Shown here: positions 10,993 through 24,129 of the stretch, piece by piece
How the letters are laid out: each line of letters opens with the position of its first letter
Position numbering within the stretch: the first letter of the stretch is position 1
Source: Lanius collurio
Taxonomy: Eukaryota; Chordata; Aves; Passeriformes; Laniidae
Assembly (NCBI GenBank): GCA_020086605.1
Contig: JACBWW010000049.1
Coordinates: 2,161,380-2,225,379, forward strand
Direction of reading: 5' to 3'
DNA: 64,000 nt
Translations under genes and position numbers: made by a program
Notes under the pieces: model-generated
The model's database searches: none
Told to the model about the DNA's origin: nothing
Seen by the model: the letters and a program-made list of their open reading frames with translations, nothing else

Positions 10993-10995
<3 letters not shown>
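10487..10995. other. Unassigned noncoding DNA
   Basis: Nothing recognised. A short G run lies at about 10620-10625. Confidence 0.5.

Positions 10996-11023
<28 letters not shown>
10996..11023 (-). repeat. T(28) homopolymer
   Basis: An uninterrupted T run, the longest homopolymer in the window. On the minus strand it would be a poly(A). No retroposed body or target-site duplication is evident beside it. Confidence 0.9.
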
Positions 11024-11560
11024 GGTCTCAGGACAATGAGCAGCCTCCAGTGGGCCTCTGGTGGCAACATGGGCACTCACAGGTTTTCTGGTCAGAGTAC
11101 TTGACCTCAAGAGTGTTATCTCTTCAGGTGGTTTGCTTCAAATTGTGAAGGTTATTAATTGGGAGGCAATCTGAAGGTTGCTTTGTGATGAGGTAATTGC
11201 CAATAAGGGGTGGGAGATGGTGCCTGTCTGAAGACATATATAGAGTAAGAGGATGAGTAGCAGGAGGAGAGAAGTAAAGGTTATACAGCTTTTTAGTCCT
11301 CAACACCTCTGAGTCTCTACCTGAAGCAAACTCAAGGCTTCCTAGAAAAAAAGGACAAAAAAATGTTATTGGCTGTCCAGCAACAAGCCATCCTATAGCC
11401 ATCCAGCTCATCCTGAGTCAGTCCTCAGCAGGGACCTCGTCCTGTACCTGCTCCTGGATGCTGAGCCCTCCTTCTACATTCGAGGGGCTGCAGACAGTGA
11501 CTGTTCCCTTGGCATGCAAGGACTAAGCACACAGCTGCTGCTCACTTCTAATTTTAAAGG
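11024..11560. other. Unassigned noncoding DNA
   Basis: Nothing recognised. The minus-strand 95-codon frame at 11124-11411 shows no domain. Confidence 0.5.
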
Positions 11561-11656
11561 AGAATCACAAAATCACAGAATGATTTGGTTTGGAAGGGAC
11601 TGTAAAAATCATCCAGCTTCAAACTCTCTGCTGTGGCAGGAACATCTTCCACTAGA
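11561..11656 (-). mobile_element. CR1 3' terminal fragment
   Basis: On the plus strand AGAATCACAAAATCACAGAA, TGATTTGGTTTGGAAGGGAC and ACATCTTCCACTAGA are the reverse complement of the CR1 3' end, including two copies of the 8-bp tail unit. About 96 bp survive. Confidence 0.9.
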
Positions 11657-13199
11657 GAAAGGAGAAATTATCAAAATGACAAGGACAAATGAAACACTTT
11701 GAGGAGCAGAATACAGCCTTCCTCTTCCCCAGGTTATGTTTTCCTGCTGTTCAGGAAATTCAACTAACCCTGGTAGGAAAAATGGTGAAGCGTAGCTGTG
11801 AGATAAATAAATTATTCAAGGACTGAGCACTCCTTCAGGCATTTTACCCCTCGGGGCTGAAAACACTTGACAAAGTCTCATGTCACTTGCATATGATATT
11901 ATTGCTTTTCCCAAAACACTTTTCCTTCCTCAGAGAAAACAGTTTTTAATTAATACTCTGAACAACATTTCTGCCAAGTCTAACTGGTCAAATGTATTCA
12001 TCAAATTCCAGCAGCACTCAGACTGTGTCTTATAAAACTTGTCATGACTGATTTTACTCTTTTTGCACTGGTTGTAAAGAGATGGATTCAAAGGCATTCC
12101 TTCTCATGCAGGTCCAGATTGAAGCACATGTTTAACAAAAGGCTGTAGTGATGCATTTTGCTGAATTGAGACCTTTTATAGGACAGATGAATCAAGCCCT
12201 TTTTTGTCATTCTGTTTTTGAGTAAACATTTCTGCAGTGTAACATTAATTATGGATTCTCCACCTTGATTCAGTATCGCGTTTAGGCTGCTATTCCCTGT
12301 TAAATCATCTTCCTTGACATGTGAAATTCAGGCTGCCTTTGTTAGATTAAAGTCTTTTTATCTGACCTGCCTTTAAGCTTCATCTACTTAGTCATATCAC
12401 TGGGTAGGTAACAGAAAATTGCCAATATGTCACCCAGTGGGTAAATCAATTCATGAAAGGAGGCCTAGTGCTTTTAGATTGACTGCAGAATGGCTCTTTT
12501 CTTTTTTTCCAAGCATATCTTCCTCAGCACACCTGGGTATTCCTCCTGAGGGCTCAGGAAAAAAGTTTGAATTGCCTTGTTCTTTATTAGCTACATCCCG
12601 TCTCCTTTATATTCCAGGTGAACGTGATTTGCTCCACAGTGCAGTGTATTCCTGAGAGAGGGACTGAAAGGAAAAGGGCAAATTATCCTCCCAGTGATGT
12701 GGAAAGCAGGAAAAGAGCTGGCAGGGAAGTTATCACTAGTAAAAATCTGGGATGTTCTCTGCATATGTTTGAGAAGTGGCACCCTCCCGAGTGGGGTGAG
12801 CTTGAGGCACAGGTGAACCCTCCTTGGAGAAATACAACCAAAAGTCTCTTAAGTGACAAGACTTCTTGGGTCCTAATTCCAGAAATCTTTGGAGAAAAAA
12901 GGTCTTATTTTCAGAAAGCCCTCAAAACCATCTATCCAGGGAAAAGAATTGGCTAGTGAAGTGTTGGAAAAAAGAGGAGCATTTCTTATCTGTCCATTGC
13001 AAAGTGTACCAAACCTCCAAGGGCTCCATGGGGAGAGGCTCAAGAGAGCAGGGTGGAGATGCATGTTTTCCTTGGACAACAACAGTTTTTTCATGAGAAT
13101 ATTTGGGGAAACTGAGTCAAGAAAGTGCATCTAATGTCTTGCTCTTTTCTTTTAACCTATGTACATAATTTATGTCTTACAAAATAGAGTGATTCTTTA
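11657..13199. other. Unassigned noncoding DNA, 1.5 kb
   Basis: No gene or transposon recognised. Frames at 12419-13134 overlap on both strands in several registers, which argues against coding. Confidence 0.5.
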
Positions 13200-13441
13200 A
13201 ATCACAGAATGGTTTGAGTTGGAAGAGTCCTTAAAGATCATCCCATTCCAGCCTCCAGCCATGGGCAGGGACACCTTCCACTATCCCAGGTTGCTCAAAG
13301 ACCTACCCAACCTGGCCTTGAACACTCCCAGGGATGAAGCATCCACAGCTTCTCTGGGAAACCTGTGCCAGGGCCTCACCACCCTCACAGTGAAGAATTT
13401 CTTCCTAATATCTGTTTTATATCTGACCTTTGTCTGTTTAA
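13200..13441 (-). mobile_element. CR1 3' fragment (~240 bp)
   Basis: Begins with ATCACAGAATGGTTTGAGTT on the plus strand and continues through GGGCAGGGACACCTTCCACT, GCATCCACAGCTTCTCTGGG and TCACAGTGAAGAATTTCTTC. These are the CR1 3' untranslated region and the last part of its ORF2 in reverse. It is 5'-truncated near 13441 and relatively well preserved. Confidence 0.95.
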
Positions 13442-14721
13442 AGGAACTGAAACTCTTAGAGATTCCTTCCTGTGGCTGCTATTGATTGCTGATTTCATGT
13501 CCACTGGACAAGGAGCTGTCAAAGGCTGGTGCTCTGTGAAATCTTGGCTTCATCTTCTTGAGGAGATACTGAACAACTGATCTGAAGGGTTTTGGTTCTC
13601 AATAGCAGGGCTGCAAACAGCAAACTCATGGTATTTAGAATAGGAGACATCAATCCAAGGGTGTCCAAAGTGCAAGAGGCACAACAAATCCTCCTGGAGA
13701 CTTTTACAACAGAGAACAAGCTTTACCAGGACCACACACCTGTGTGATGTGCTGGGTAGAAGGAAGAAGAGATAAGACTCCTGATCTCCCTGGTCCCTCC
13801 AATCTGCCACAATACAGTCTACGGAACAAAACACTGGAAGGCTCAGTTTTCCCAGGCGACATCTGGACTCTGGAAGCAGAAATCCTGAGCCAGTGGAGAT
13901 ATTTCTGTCAAAAATGTTTAGCTGCAGCAAATTGAATTCTCAGTTTCAGAAGGCTTTATTTTTTTTTGCACTATTTAAAAATAATGCTTCTCTATGTACT
14001 TTGATTTAATTTTTTAAGGAAAAAGAGGTCTTCTCCTATCTTAGAATATTTTAAAAATGCCAGAAAGCAGACAAAACACCTTTTGGGCTAAAACCTCAAA
14101 ATTTTTTTAATAATTACCTCTGATTCTGAGATAACACTTCTTGCAAATGCTTTGAAAATGTGAAGAAGCAGATTCCTGGTGCTGTGCTCTATATGTTTAT
14201 CACAGACAAGAAATATAAAATTTTTTAAATTCTTCTTCAGAAAGATTTTTGGGGACTGTAACCCTTATTGTTCTCTCCCTTAAAGTGGAAAACAAGAATA
14301 GCTCATTATAATCTATGTATTTTTTTTAGTGTAAGTGAAAGGAAAAGCAAACTGCATGTATCTGATATACATTAACTTAAAGTCTGTTATTAAACCACAA
14401 GTTGTGAAAGACTATGGGAAATCCGAACCCCTTCTGATTTTTGCTAATTCTATAAAGAGTCTATTTAATTTCCTCAGGAAAACAAGGCAAATCTTCCCTT
14501 GAGGGCATATGCATTTTTGAATGGGCTACAAGTGAGTCCCTGAGGGCTCAGTTATCACTGATCACAGTTTGGTCTGTTGGATATTGCTAAGGGAAATTTA
14601 GTGTGATTGTCTGTGATCACTGGCATGTGCTCATACCCATTAGGAGACCTATTCAGCCCACTGACATTTGGTTCCTAGGAGAATTGGGTAGCTGCTCTCA
14701 AAACATTTTGAGTTTGCAGTA
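13442..14721. other. Unassigned noncoding DNA, 1.3 kb
   Basis: No gene or transposon recognised. The 126-codon minus-strand frame at 13550-13930 has no visible domain and overlaps a plus-strand frame. Confidence 0.5.
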
Positions 14722-14765
14722 TTTTTTTTCCCTTCCCCTCCCACTCCTTCCCCCCCTCCCTCCCT
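14722..14765. repeat. Pyrimidine-rich C/T tract
   Basis: Eight T followed by C/T runs (CCCTTCCCCTCCCACTCCTT and CCCCCCTCCCTCCC), interrupted by one A. Low complexity. It could act as a polypyrimidine tract, but no matching acceptor AG and exon are evident close by. Confidence 0.8.
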
Positions 14766-14766
14766 G

Positions 14767-17700
14767 TGGCTTTTTTCAGGCAGAGGAGCAGATGTTCAAG
14801 ATCAGAAAAGAGCTTGTACAGGGTGCTGTCACACTGGGCAGGCAGTGCTGTATTCTAAGAAAATCCTACATAACAAACCACTCATCTTCCAATTTGGTTA
14901 ATTTTCCCTATAACTCTTTTCTAGGGAGTTGCAGGGGTGACACAGAAAAACAATAATATCATCTCCATCTGCATCTCTTGTGCAGAGAGGTGAGCTTTAG
15001 AGACTTTCCTCTAAACCACAAGTGCTTTCCAGAGGTCATAGGTCTGGACCCCAAACCACCGGTGGCTTCAGGACTGTGTGTGCTGCAGTGTTGCCCTTAT
15101 CACTCTTTTATAGGTCATTCCCAAAAATTTCACTTTCTCTCTTGGAGATTTGCAGTCTCAAAGACTAGTCTCACTGATATCACAGATTAGAGCCAATGTA
15201 GACATGCAATGGGAACTGGTAGTGGCACTTGTGTGGCTGGTGACAGGAAATACAGGGCAAGTTATAGACCTGTGAGAAGTGAAATACAGACTTTTCACTA
15301 TTGGAGCATTCAGTCCTTTGGATGCAAGTAGGAAGCAAGGACTGGTGTTCTACAGCCTCCTGAATGACAGGCTACATATTCACAGAGGTGTCAGCTGGGT
15401 ATAAAATGGCAAATTTGCTTTCTTATCTGTAGATTTTGGATCTAGGTCTCACAGCAACCTCCTTTTCTCTGGGGTTTAATTCAGCACAGTTCTCATAGTT
15501 GCTCTTTTGTCAGATGTGTAGAATTACAGGATAAGACTAGGGCAAACATCCTCTAATAAACCTGGCATAAACTTCCAAAACTTATACAGCAAGGAAAAAA
15601 AAGGAAAAAAAAATAAAGGAAAAACCAGCAATTTAAATTTTGATTAAACAACCAAATCCATTAAACAATCTCTCTTCATTCTTTGTATAACCTTCTGGTT
15701 TTCACTTAGTGTTAGACCAAAGAAACATACATTTTTTTTCCCACTCCTACCTCACCAGTTTTAATGATTTAGCAATTTCTTTCCATAAAAGACAGCCAAA
15801 CCCAATGTGGCTAATCCCTGCTTGTGTGTTTGCCTCCCATAGACTTGCCAGATCCCAGTGCTTTGCCTAAAGACTCTCTCCGTTAGGACAGACTGCAAAG
15901 CAACTTGTTTGCTTCTTACATGTGCGTCAGTGAGAAGTTTAGGGCTGGTCTCCAGAAAGGGTGGGGGAACAATCCAGGTGTGAAAATGCATGCATGTAGA
16001 TGCTTGCAATTAAACTGTAACCACAGTTGCAGACAGCGTTTTTGTTGTTGAGTTGTTTTTTTTTTTCCTCCAGTTGTAGCTTTGCCATTAGCTGGTTTCA
16101 ATCCTGCCTTTGGGTGCTGCTGAATTTCCAGCATTTCTTTAGGTGCTATTTTGCTGGACATTTGGTCCAGTAAGCAAAGGAACACGATGGTTTCTCACCC
16201 CTATGCAGCTGGACCTTTGCATGAGTCTCTGCTCCTTGTGGAGGCCATGGCAGCCTCCATCCCCTGGAATTTGGCATGACTTGGTTTTGTTCCTGAAAAT
16301 ATTTAGGCCAGATTTGATCCTGAGGCTTTTCTTGTGCATGTACGCCTTTTTTCCACCTCACCTTTTTTCCCTAATCTGGTGCTTGATGAAAGTTGGGTAA
16401 TACAGCTGTAATGAAAGAATAAACTGGGAAAACAACTTTAACCATTAAATGTTTTGGTGGATAAAAGAGGAATCAGCTGTTACCTGAATGAAAGGATAAG
16501 GACTTGCAGCTTTAGTACAGTCCAAGTCAACAGTTTTAAGTTGTCTGTCACAGCCAAAACTACTGAAGCAAGGGAAAAAAAATTGCAAATGGAGAAGTGG
16601 TCTACAACTGTTTGGTCTGCTCTGCCATTCTGGGAAAATTTGTCTGAACCTTTGGGAATTACAGGAACTCACAGGGCTTGGCTCTTGCAGGTGATGTATC
16701 ATGCCATTAAAATCCCATGGCAAAGTGCTGTGGAGGAGGATTAGGAGAAACATCTAGAGAAGAGTCCAGGATATTTTTGCAGAGGTTTTCTCTTTATCCT
16801 CAGTATCCTGAAAAAGGTGGATACCCACTTCATGTTCAGGACAAATATGTGATCTCAGTTTCTGCATGGTTCTTTGGTTTATTATGAAATATTCTGAAGT
16901 TCTATTTGTGAGACCTGACAGTGTCTTTGTAGGTCATTGGGAGAAAGGTCTTGTGTGGAAACACTAAAAATTTTCTATCCGGAAGAGAACACCACTGCAA
17001 GAAAAGAGAGACATTCCTTAAACATAATGTGGTTTTCCAGTGGGATTGCTTCTCATATTCAGAGTATCACCTGTTGCATAAATACATTGCTACAAAGGTA
17101 ACAACTAGGAATAATCTTTTTTTAAAAAATCCTTATGTTCCCAAAGGCAAAATAGTTCTGTGGTGTGAAGATACGACTCTCACCTGACACAGTGCCATTA
17201 GTTCAGCTGAAGAGAATTGCCTGTGGGCAAACATCAAACCATGATGGATTAGGTTTTGTTTTTTTCCACACAGGTGTCTCTGAGTAACTTTTCGTAAATC
17301 TTTGGAGATGAAATATCAGAGAATAACTTAATCATGTTGTGTTATTAAAAAGATTTACTGAAGCATCCAGTGCGTTAATTGATTGGGTGGTCCTTAAAGA
17401 GCCTAAATTTGGGGCATTGCTGTGGTTGTAAAACCTCTCTTTGCACGGTGGTTTTACAGGGAGGGATTTTTTTTCCCCTCTATTCCATCAGTGTGGGGGT
17501 GATAACACTGTAAAGAAGAATATGTTGTTGGTGACTTATCATAATTTTAAATGACTAGTAACTGTCACATACTACATGCTACTACAAACAAAACTGATCT
17601 GTGCAGTGTGTTGGATAATGGAACAGTGCTAATTAGGAGACAGTGAGAATTTTATCAACCCCATATGACTGTCACAAGCAAAACTAAGAAGCAGCCCAGG

Positions 17701-18047
17701 GAATGCTTATAAAAAGAGAATCGTAGTCTCACCATTGCCTGAAGGGGAAGTCTCATAAAGCTTCACTATAAAATTTATCTGACAGATTTCCAGGCAGTAA
17801 TTATTACTCTGATTTATATGTATTTAATATCACTTATGCTATATTATTTTTTTTTCCTCAAAAGACTCTTGGAAGCTTTTTGTTGTACAGTCATTCTTTC
17901 TTTCTTGAAAATGGAACCAGGTACCTGTAGTGCCACATCACTTTCTCAGCATTCACATTAGATAAGATTTGGGGTTTGTGGTGTATTTTTTTAAATTTTC
18001 CAAGCATATTACAAATCATCTTCAAGCAACAGCTCTCCAGTTTTCCT
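14767..18047. other. Unassigned noncoding DNA, 3.3 kb
   Basis: No gene or transposon recognised. An A-rich patch lies at 15592-15625 and T runs at 16056-16068 and 17467-17475. Confidence 0.5.
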
Positions 18048-18227
18048 GTCCAATGTGCTCTAGAACAGGCTGACAAGGGAAGTGGCTGAGCCACCATCCC
18101 TGGAGGCATTTAAAAGGCATGAAGATGTGGCACTTGAGGACATGGTTTACTGATGGGCTTGGCAGTGCTGGGACAACTGATGAATTTGATGACTTTAGAG
18201 GTCTTTTCCAACCTAAATGATTCTACG
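18048..18227 (+). mobile_element. CR1 3' fragment (~180 bp)
   Basis: Sense-orientation 3' end: GAACAGGCTGACAAGGGAAG, CCACCATCCCTGGAGGCATT, GATGTGGCACTTGAGGACAT, then TTTAGAGGTCTTTTCCAACC and a short tail. It belongs to the CR1 group whose terminal block reads 'TAGAGGTCTTTTCCAACCTAA'. It is moderately diverged. Confidence 0.93.
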
Positions 18228-20498
18228 CCTATACAAGATATTTAAAAACTTCTTTGCTTTAATGACATCTATGAAGAGTCATGAATTTAACAGCACTCAG
18301 AAAGGTATCTGTGAAAAATCACCCAGTGCATTTAGTCCAGATCTCTTGAGCTTTGAATGTGATCATCGAGACTGCCAGACCATGAAAGACAGGAGGGATG
18401 TGCAATTCAGCAATCTGCCTTCCAACAGAGCTCAGTTTGGGATCCCAGTCTTCTTCCAAGTGTGAGTCAGCATTCTGGTGTCCTTGCAAGCCCCTGGGCA
18501 TGTGCAGCTGTGGTGGCCACTGACTGCCTCAACACACAAAGCTCTAGGGCAGGAGAGGAGATGCAATCTGAGGATGCACATGAGTGACTGGTAATTCCCT
18601 GGGAATAACCCAGGGTGTGAGGTGGGAATACCTCAGTGATTCTCAATTTCAGTGGCACAGGCTTGCAAATGCCACTCATAGGGGTAAGATGAGGGCTGTA
18701 GAGGGAGAGAGGCACTGTGAGAGTGCATCCTCCAATGGTGTGGGAAGGAGAAGCACAGAAATGCCATTGACTAACTCACCTTGCAGGAACACAGGGTCCT
18801 GAACACCATGCTAAGATGTCTCCAGGACTTCTAAGAAACAGAACTGGCTGATTACCAGGACCCAAAGGGCTGTATTTACCAGATTTGACATTCATGTGAG
18901 CATTAAAGTATTTTGAAGGGGATTTAGACACAAGAAGGGAACAGGGAGATCTAAACATTGCAGGCAGCTCTGTTTGCTATCTGTCATTTTGCTTCACATC
19001 CGGGCTTCTGGGTTCCTGGGCTTTTTTGGTGAGAACCAGAGTTCCAGATAGTAATGTCAAGTTTCCTGGGTTTTGGGCTTCTGGGGAAGGTTTCACAGGC
19101 TTCTTCTCTCTTTCCAAGAGTAAGTTTTTGCCAAACTGAGAAAAATTATTATGTGTGGACCTAAGAACAAAGCTGAGTAAGGTTGCTATCATTTGTGATT
19201 AATGTTAATCTTGGTGACGAAATCCCTGACATTATTTTAAGGCTTTTGAAGTAGTTTTCAAGGCAGAAGTGCTCCTTGGAGTGTATCAATATCCTCAGAT
19301 AAAGATGAGACTTTTTCAGCTTGCTATTATAGTTTTGATGATTTTTAGCCTACAACTCTCCAAAACAAAATAGGAAAGCACATTTGCCCCATCAACAAGT
19401 GGAGACATGAGAAGAGACAGAAGAACTTTTCCAGGCCAAAGGATCTCATGTTAGACCAAATTTAATCATAATGCTGTCCATGCAATAGGAAATTTCCTGG
19501 TAAAAGTAGATGGAGTTTGTACATTAAAAACATACCCAGAAACTCCAGCTAATGCTAAATAAACTTCTGCTGTTCCAGCTTTTGGAGAAGCCAGTCTGGA
19601 AAATAGAGAGATGCTCAAACACCTCTGCTCTGTCTGGTATTCTCACTTGCTCTGAGGTCAGGCTCCATGGAAATATCAGAGATATGCCTCTCACCCACTC
19701 ATGGCAGCTGCTTGAAACTGTATAGCTGAGGTCAGTATTGTTTTCATACCCCCCACCCTCCCCCCATTTTATGGATTTACCAGCAAGATGTCTAAAGAGT
19801 TTGTGAAGCAGCTCCTGAATTAATGCACTATTAGGCCCAATGGAAACCATAAAATCAGCCTGGTATAATAAAATACACTGAAATTGTGCATTTCAGTGTT
19901 GACATGCAAGCTGCAGTTGCTCATACTCTCAGACTGCTCAGACTCTCCTGCTGATGAGCAGCAATCTTGGAAGAGGGACAGTATGGAGAGAGGGGAATTT
20001 CAGAAATTCACCAGCTAATTTTAATCTACACTACAGGAGAGTCAGAGCTCGTGTAACTTTGAGGCCAGGCTGCTGCAGCTGAGCTGAGCCTGTGTCTCAA
20101 TGATTTTGCATTCACGTTGCCAGCAGACTTTATTCTGCACTGGCGAAACACCAGGTCTTTCCGTAGTAAAACCACCCCGTGACATTGCTTCTGGAAGACA
20201 ACCACAAACCTAATCCCTTAATCCCACTTGAGAAAGCTGTTTTAAATGGGAAGCAGAGTTGTGTTCACTTCCATGCTCACATGACTGATTCTGATCTCAG
20301 TTCTGCCAGCACAAATTGAAACACACACTCTAACATGGCAAAATTTGCTCTCGATCCGGCCCCGATACTGTAATTCCCATCTGGGCATGAGGTGGCTCCA
20401 TGCTGCCCTGATAGATGCATCAAAGGCATCAGAGACAATCTGTGTCCCATTATGGGCAGAGACATGAACTGAATTGGGAGTTATAATTTCAAAAAACA
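18228..20498. other. Unassigned noncoding DNA, 2.3 kb
   Basis: No gene or transposon recognised. Short frames overlap on both strands. Confidence 0.5.
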
Positions 20499-20533
20499 CT
20501 TTTTTTCTTTTTTCTTTTTTTTTCTTTTCCCCT
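20499..20533. repeat. T-rich pyrimidine tract
   Basis: T runs separated by single C, then CCCC. Low-complexity DNA just upstream of a CR1 copy. Confidence 0.8.
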
Positions 20534-20593
20534 AAAACCAGATAGAGGTGAGGCCATGTACCTGCAGTATTACAGACTCCTGTACAGGCTCAT

Positions 20594-20850
20594 AGTGGAA
20601 TGTTTTTGAGCTGAAAAAGAGGAGATATGGATAACATATTAGAAAGAAATTCTTTATTGTGAGGGTGATGAGACCCTGGCACAGGAATCCCAGAGAAGCT
20701 GTGGCTTCCCCATACCTGGAAGTGTCCAAGGCCAAGTTGGAAGGGGTTTGAAGCAACCTGGGATAGTGGGAGGTGCCCTTGCCTCTGGCACAGGGGTTAG
20801 AACTGGATAATATTTAAGATCCCTTCCAGCCAAGCCATTCTGTGATTCTT
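20594..20850 (+). mobile_element. CR1 3' fragment with end of ORF2 (~257 bp)
   Basis: Sense orientation. The plus-strand translation from about 20641 reads RKKFFIVRVMRPWHRNPREA, matching the CR1 ORF2 C-terminus ('RKNFFTLRVVRHWNRLPREV'). The 3' region GGGATAGTGGGAGGTGCCCT and AAGCCATTCTGTGATTCT follows. It is 5'-truncated near 20594. The frame is largely open but is only a C-terminal scrap. Confidence 0.95.
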
Positions 20851-22584
20851 TGCTCATGTGTCCTTGCTTTGGAAAAAATTCTTAGATTTTAAGCATGTCT
20901 TAATTTGTAAAACTTTCTTGGATATTTTATAACATTTTTTCCAAATCAATATTCTATATTATATAAACTTTATGACAAATTTCATTTTGCTCCACAGCAG
21001 TGATGTAGAGATCAAAAACCATTACTCTTTTACAAGTTGTGCAAAATGGTGGCTGCAGACGGTTTGCCCTGCATTTTGGGTGAGAGGGTTGTGCAATTGA
21101 GAGCATCATCTGTTCATGAAAAAGACTTTGAAGGTCTGGATCACATGCCAGGAAAAAGCCAATATAATTTTTGAAAATTAAAGGTGAAACCTCACTCTCT
21201 TTGTCTCAGAAATAAACAAAATCTTTGTGCTCCACCTCACCACTTTGGCATATGTGTGGATTCATGGAGTGGATTTCCCTCCTACTCCCTGTGCTTTTTC
21301 CATCTATGTAAAGGGCTCGTGTTGCTCACTCTGTGTGTTGGGTATCATGGGAAGGCAGAGAAAACTGGAGAGTCCCCAGGGAGAATCAGGAAATGTCTGC
21401 TGTGGTTCACAACGGCTTCACCAAATCAGTGATGACATTTATATAGTTTTTATAAAGTGTATTTAGGTCCTCAGGTGAAGTGAAAAGACATTATCATTAA
21501 TATATTAATATCCTGTGGCTTCTTATGAGGCTATGTTTTTTTAATCTTGAATAGAAGTGGTTTTTAATAGTTTTTCCAGAAATAATCCTTTTTGTTTTTT
21601 TCCCTCACCTGTGGAATTGACATTTTGTCTAAACAGCCTCCAGCTGTCGTCTTTGCAACTTGGTGCTGACACTGCCAGGGACATAGCATGACTCCAAGAA
21701 TGTGAATTCTTCATCTCAGGAAGGAAATAAGAGCTAACACTGTACTTCCAGCAATATATGCTTGGTTTATTATATTTACTGCTTTAATTCCATTGTTTTG
21801 GATTAATTTCCCCCTATTCTGTCCATCAAAATTGGTGAAATACACATCTCCTGATAGTAACTGGAAATTGTTTTCACCTAATTTGAAGCCATCTATTAGA
21901 TTAGGAGGAATCCTTTCCTTTCAAAGTATCTTTTTAAAAGCAGATAGATTTGAACCTAACAGTTTTAAAAAGAGGTTATTATTTGGATTAGTGATGCAAA
22001 ATGGTTTCATAACTGGTTTCCACAAGGTAAAACACAGTTTCATGGAAAATAGCACTTATTAACACTAAGGGCCAGATCTGATCAGAAGGCAGGGGAATGC
22101 TGTGACTCAACTGGAAGCAATCCCAACACTTGGTGACTCGACCTAGTGCAGAATCAGATTGCTAGAAATGGGATGAAACTCACTGGTTCACGCTGCCTCC
22201 TTGAGACTGCTGGGGTTTTTCCTTGGGAAATGATGTTTTGACTTCTTTATACGTGCTAAAATACAGCTCTTTCACTGCTGTTTTGGATAGACTCTTTACA
22301 GACAAGGTGATTTCAAGATGAGGAAAGGGTTACTAACACAGGTCTGCTGCAGGACAGTAAATGTGGGACTTTTCCTCCTCAGTAATCACCCATTTTATCC
22401 AGAGGGGCTTGCAAGGTGAAACAATATTCCATACATTTATATCTGCACTATTTAGTCCTGATAGAAGCAGTACCAGCACAGAATCACACATTGAGACTTG
22501 TAGAATCGCTTATAAAATGTTGCTGTCCACAGATGTCCATTTTAGTTACCTTAATTATCCCAAATCCTCATTAGGACTGTTGGG
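20851..22584. other. Unassigned noncoding DNA, 1.7 kb
   Basis: No gene or transposon recognised. Confidence 0.5.
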
Positions 22585-22664
22585 TTCTGTCCTGTCCTGT
22601 TCTGTTCCATCCTGTCCTATTCTATCCTATTTTATCCCAGCCAAGCCTAGCCTGGTCTAGTCTG
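22585..22664. repeat. Imperfect (TCCTG)n/(TCCTA)n pentanucleotide repeat
   Basis: Units drift from CTGTC through CTATT and CTATC to CCTAGCCTGG: for example CTGTCCTGTCCTGTTCTGTT, then CCTGTCCTATTCTATCCTAT. This is a decayed pentanucleotide minisatellite-like tract. Confidence 0.85.
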
Positions 22665-22839
22665 TTTGTAATTCTCATGCAATAGGGAACTCCTGAAATT
22701 TTGTTGCTGGTCTGTTCTTCTTGTCTAGCAGATAACTGAAACACCTCAGTCTGGTTTTGTAAAGAAATGACGTGGTGAAAATTAGAAGTTATCAAAATTA
22801 ACCCTTTGCAATTACTTTCCTTGCTAATAATTTTCAAGT

Positions 22840-23560
22840 AATGTCAAATGGGATATTGTAAATCATATGACCAGGCAAGGGCAGATTTGTGGGGGAAACA
22901 AATAAAGGTGGGCAAAAATTTGGGCAATTTTTTTCATTGATAAATGAATTTAAAAAATCAGGAAAGGTATTTGTAAAAATTGTTCATACTCATACTTTTT
23001 ATTTTCATATTTTTGCATGATTTTATCAGGAGCTGTAAACAGCTTTTGTTTTAATTATTATTTTTATTTGTTTTCTTTATATTTGACCTTGTATGACACC
23101 AAAAATTTATTTTCTGTTAGTAAATTATCAATTAATGTTTTATAATCAATTTTTATTATGGATCCTATATAATATTGATAAAAAAATCCAAATGAAATGT
23201 AAGAACTGAAGATACAACTTCTCCCAATTCTGCAGAAGGTTTTATATACTATTTTATATAATTTGCTTCACATTTCCATGACTTTATTTTTGCAATTTAT
23301 TTAACCTGACCTGTAAAATATGATGGAATGAAACAAATAATCTCTCAACATTGTATAAAAAGTAGAACAAGCATGTTTGTTTATACTATTTGTACAAACC
23401 TGCCATTTGTCGTCACATTAAATATTGAAAATTTGAACTTTTGTTAGAAGGGTAAATGTAATAACACATATATACACCCATACACAGTTCAGTAATTTCC
23501 CAAGATTTCTAAGTGTGAGAACTTAAGAAGTAGATTAATAAATATGTATTTAAATATTTA
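22840..23560. other. Very AT-rich noncoding stretch
   Basis: More AT-rich than its flanks, with many TTTTATT, AATTATTATT and TATATA blocks but no regular repeat unit. Nothing coding or transposon-like is recognised. It could be a matrix-attachment-type region, but that is only base composition. Confidence 0.6.
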
Positions 23561-24129
23561 AACATAGGAATTCTTTTCAACAGTGCTGAGAATATTACAT
23601 TTCCCAGGTATGATTGTGCTCACTCCTAACTTTGGGAAACCAAGTCCCTCATTAAGACAATTAAAGTATGAAGGGCCCAAGTTTTGGTCTCATTTTTTGT
23701 CCATAAATCAGCATTACAGCCCATGTCAACACTTTGAATGACCATCTCCTTCAACCAAAATTAAACGAACGGGCTCAGAACCTGACTATTGTCATGGGAA
23801 AACAATAAAAAAACCCCTTTTCCATACTTTTATCACCACTGGCATTACCTGTTGGCTTGTGTAAGAGCACATAAAGCACACTAAGCACTGACTTCTCTCT
23901 GTTCCATGACCACCTGAGGAGGAAAACCCCAAAAGCTGCTTCTGCCTCCACACTGCCCTGAGTCCCTGGGCTGCTGGGTGTTGGTGCTCAGTCAGACCAT
24001 GCATCAGTTTCCCTGCTGAGGAAAGATGCCATTTAAAGAAATCAGCCTTATTATGTCCCAATGACAAGCATAATTAAGAATTCCTGCCTGTGAAAGGCGC
24101 AAGAATAGAGGGAAAGCTTTTGTTCACCT
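23561..24129. other. Unassigned noncoding DNA
   Basis: Nothing recognised. Confidence 0.5.
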
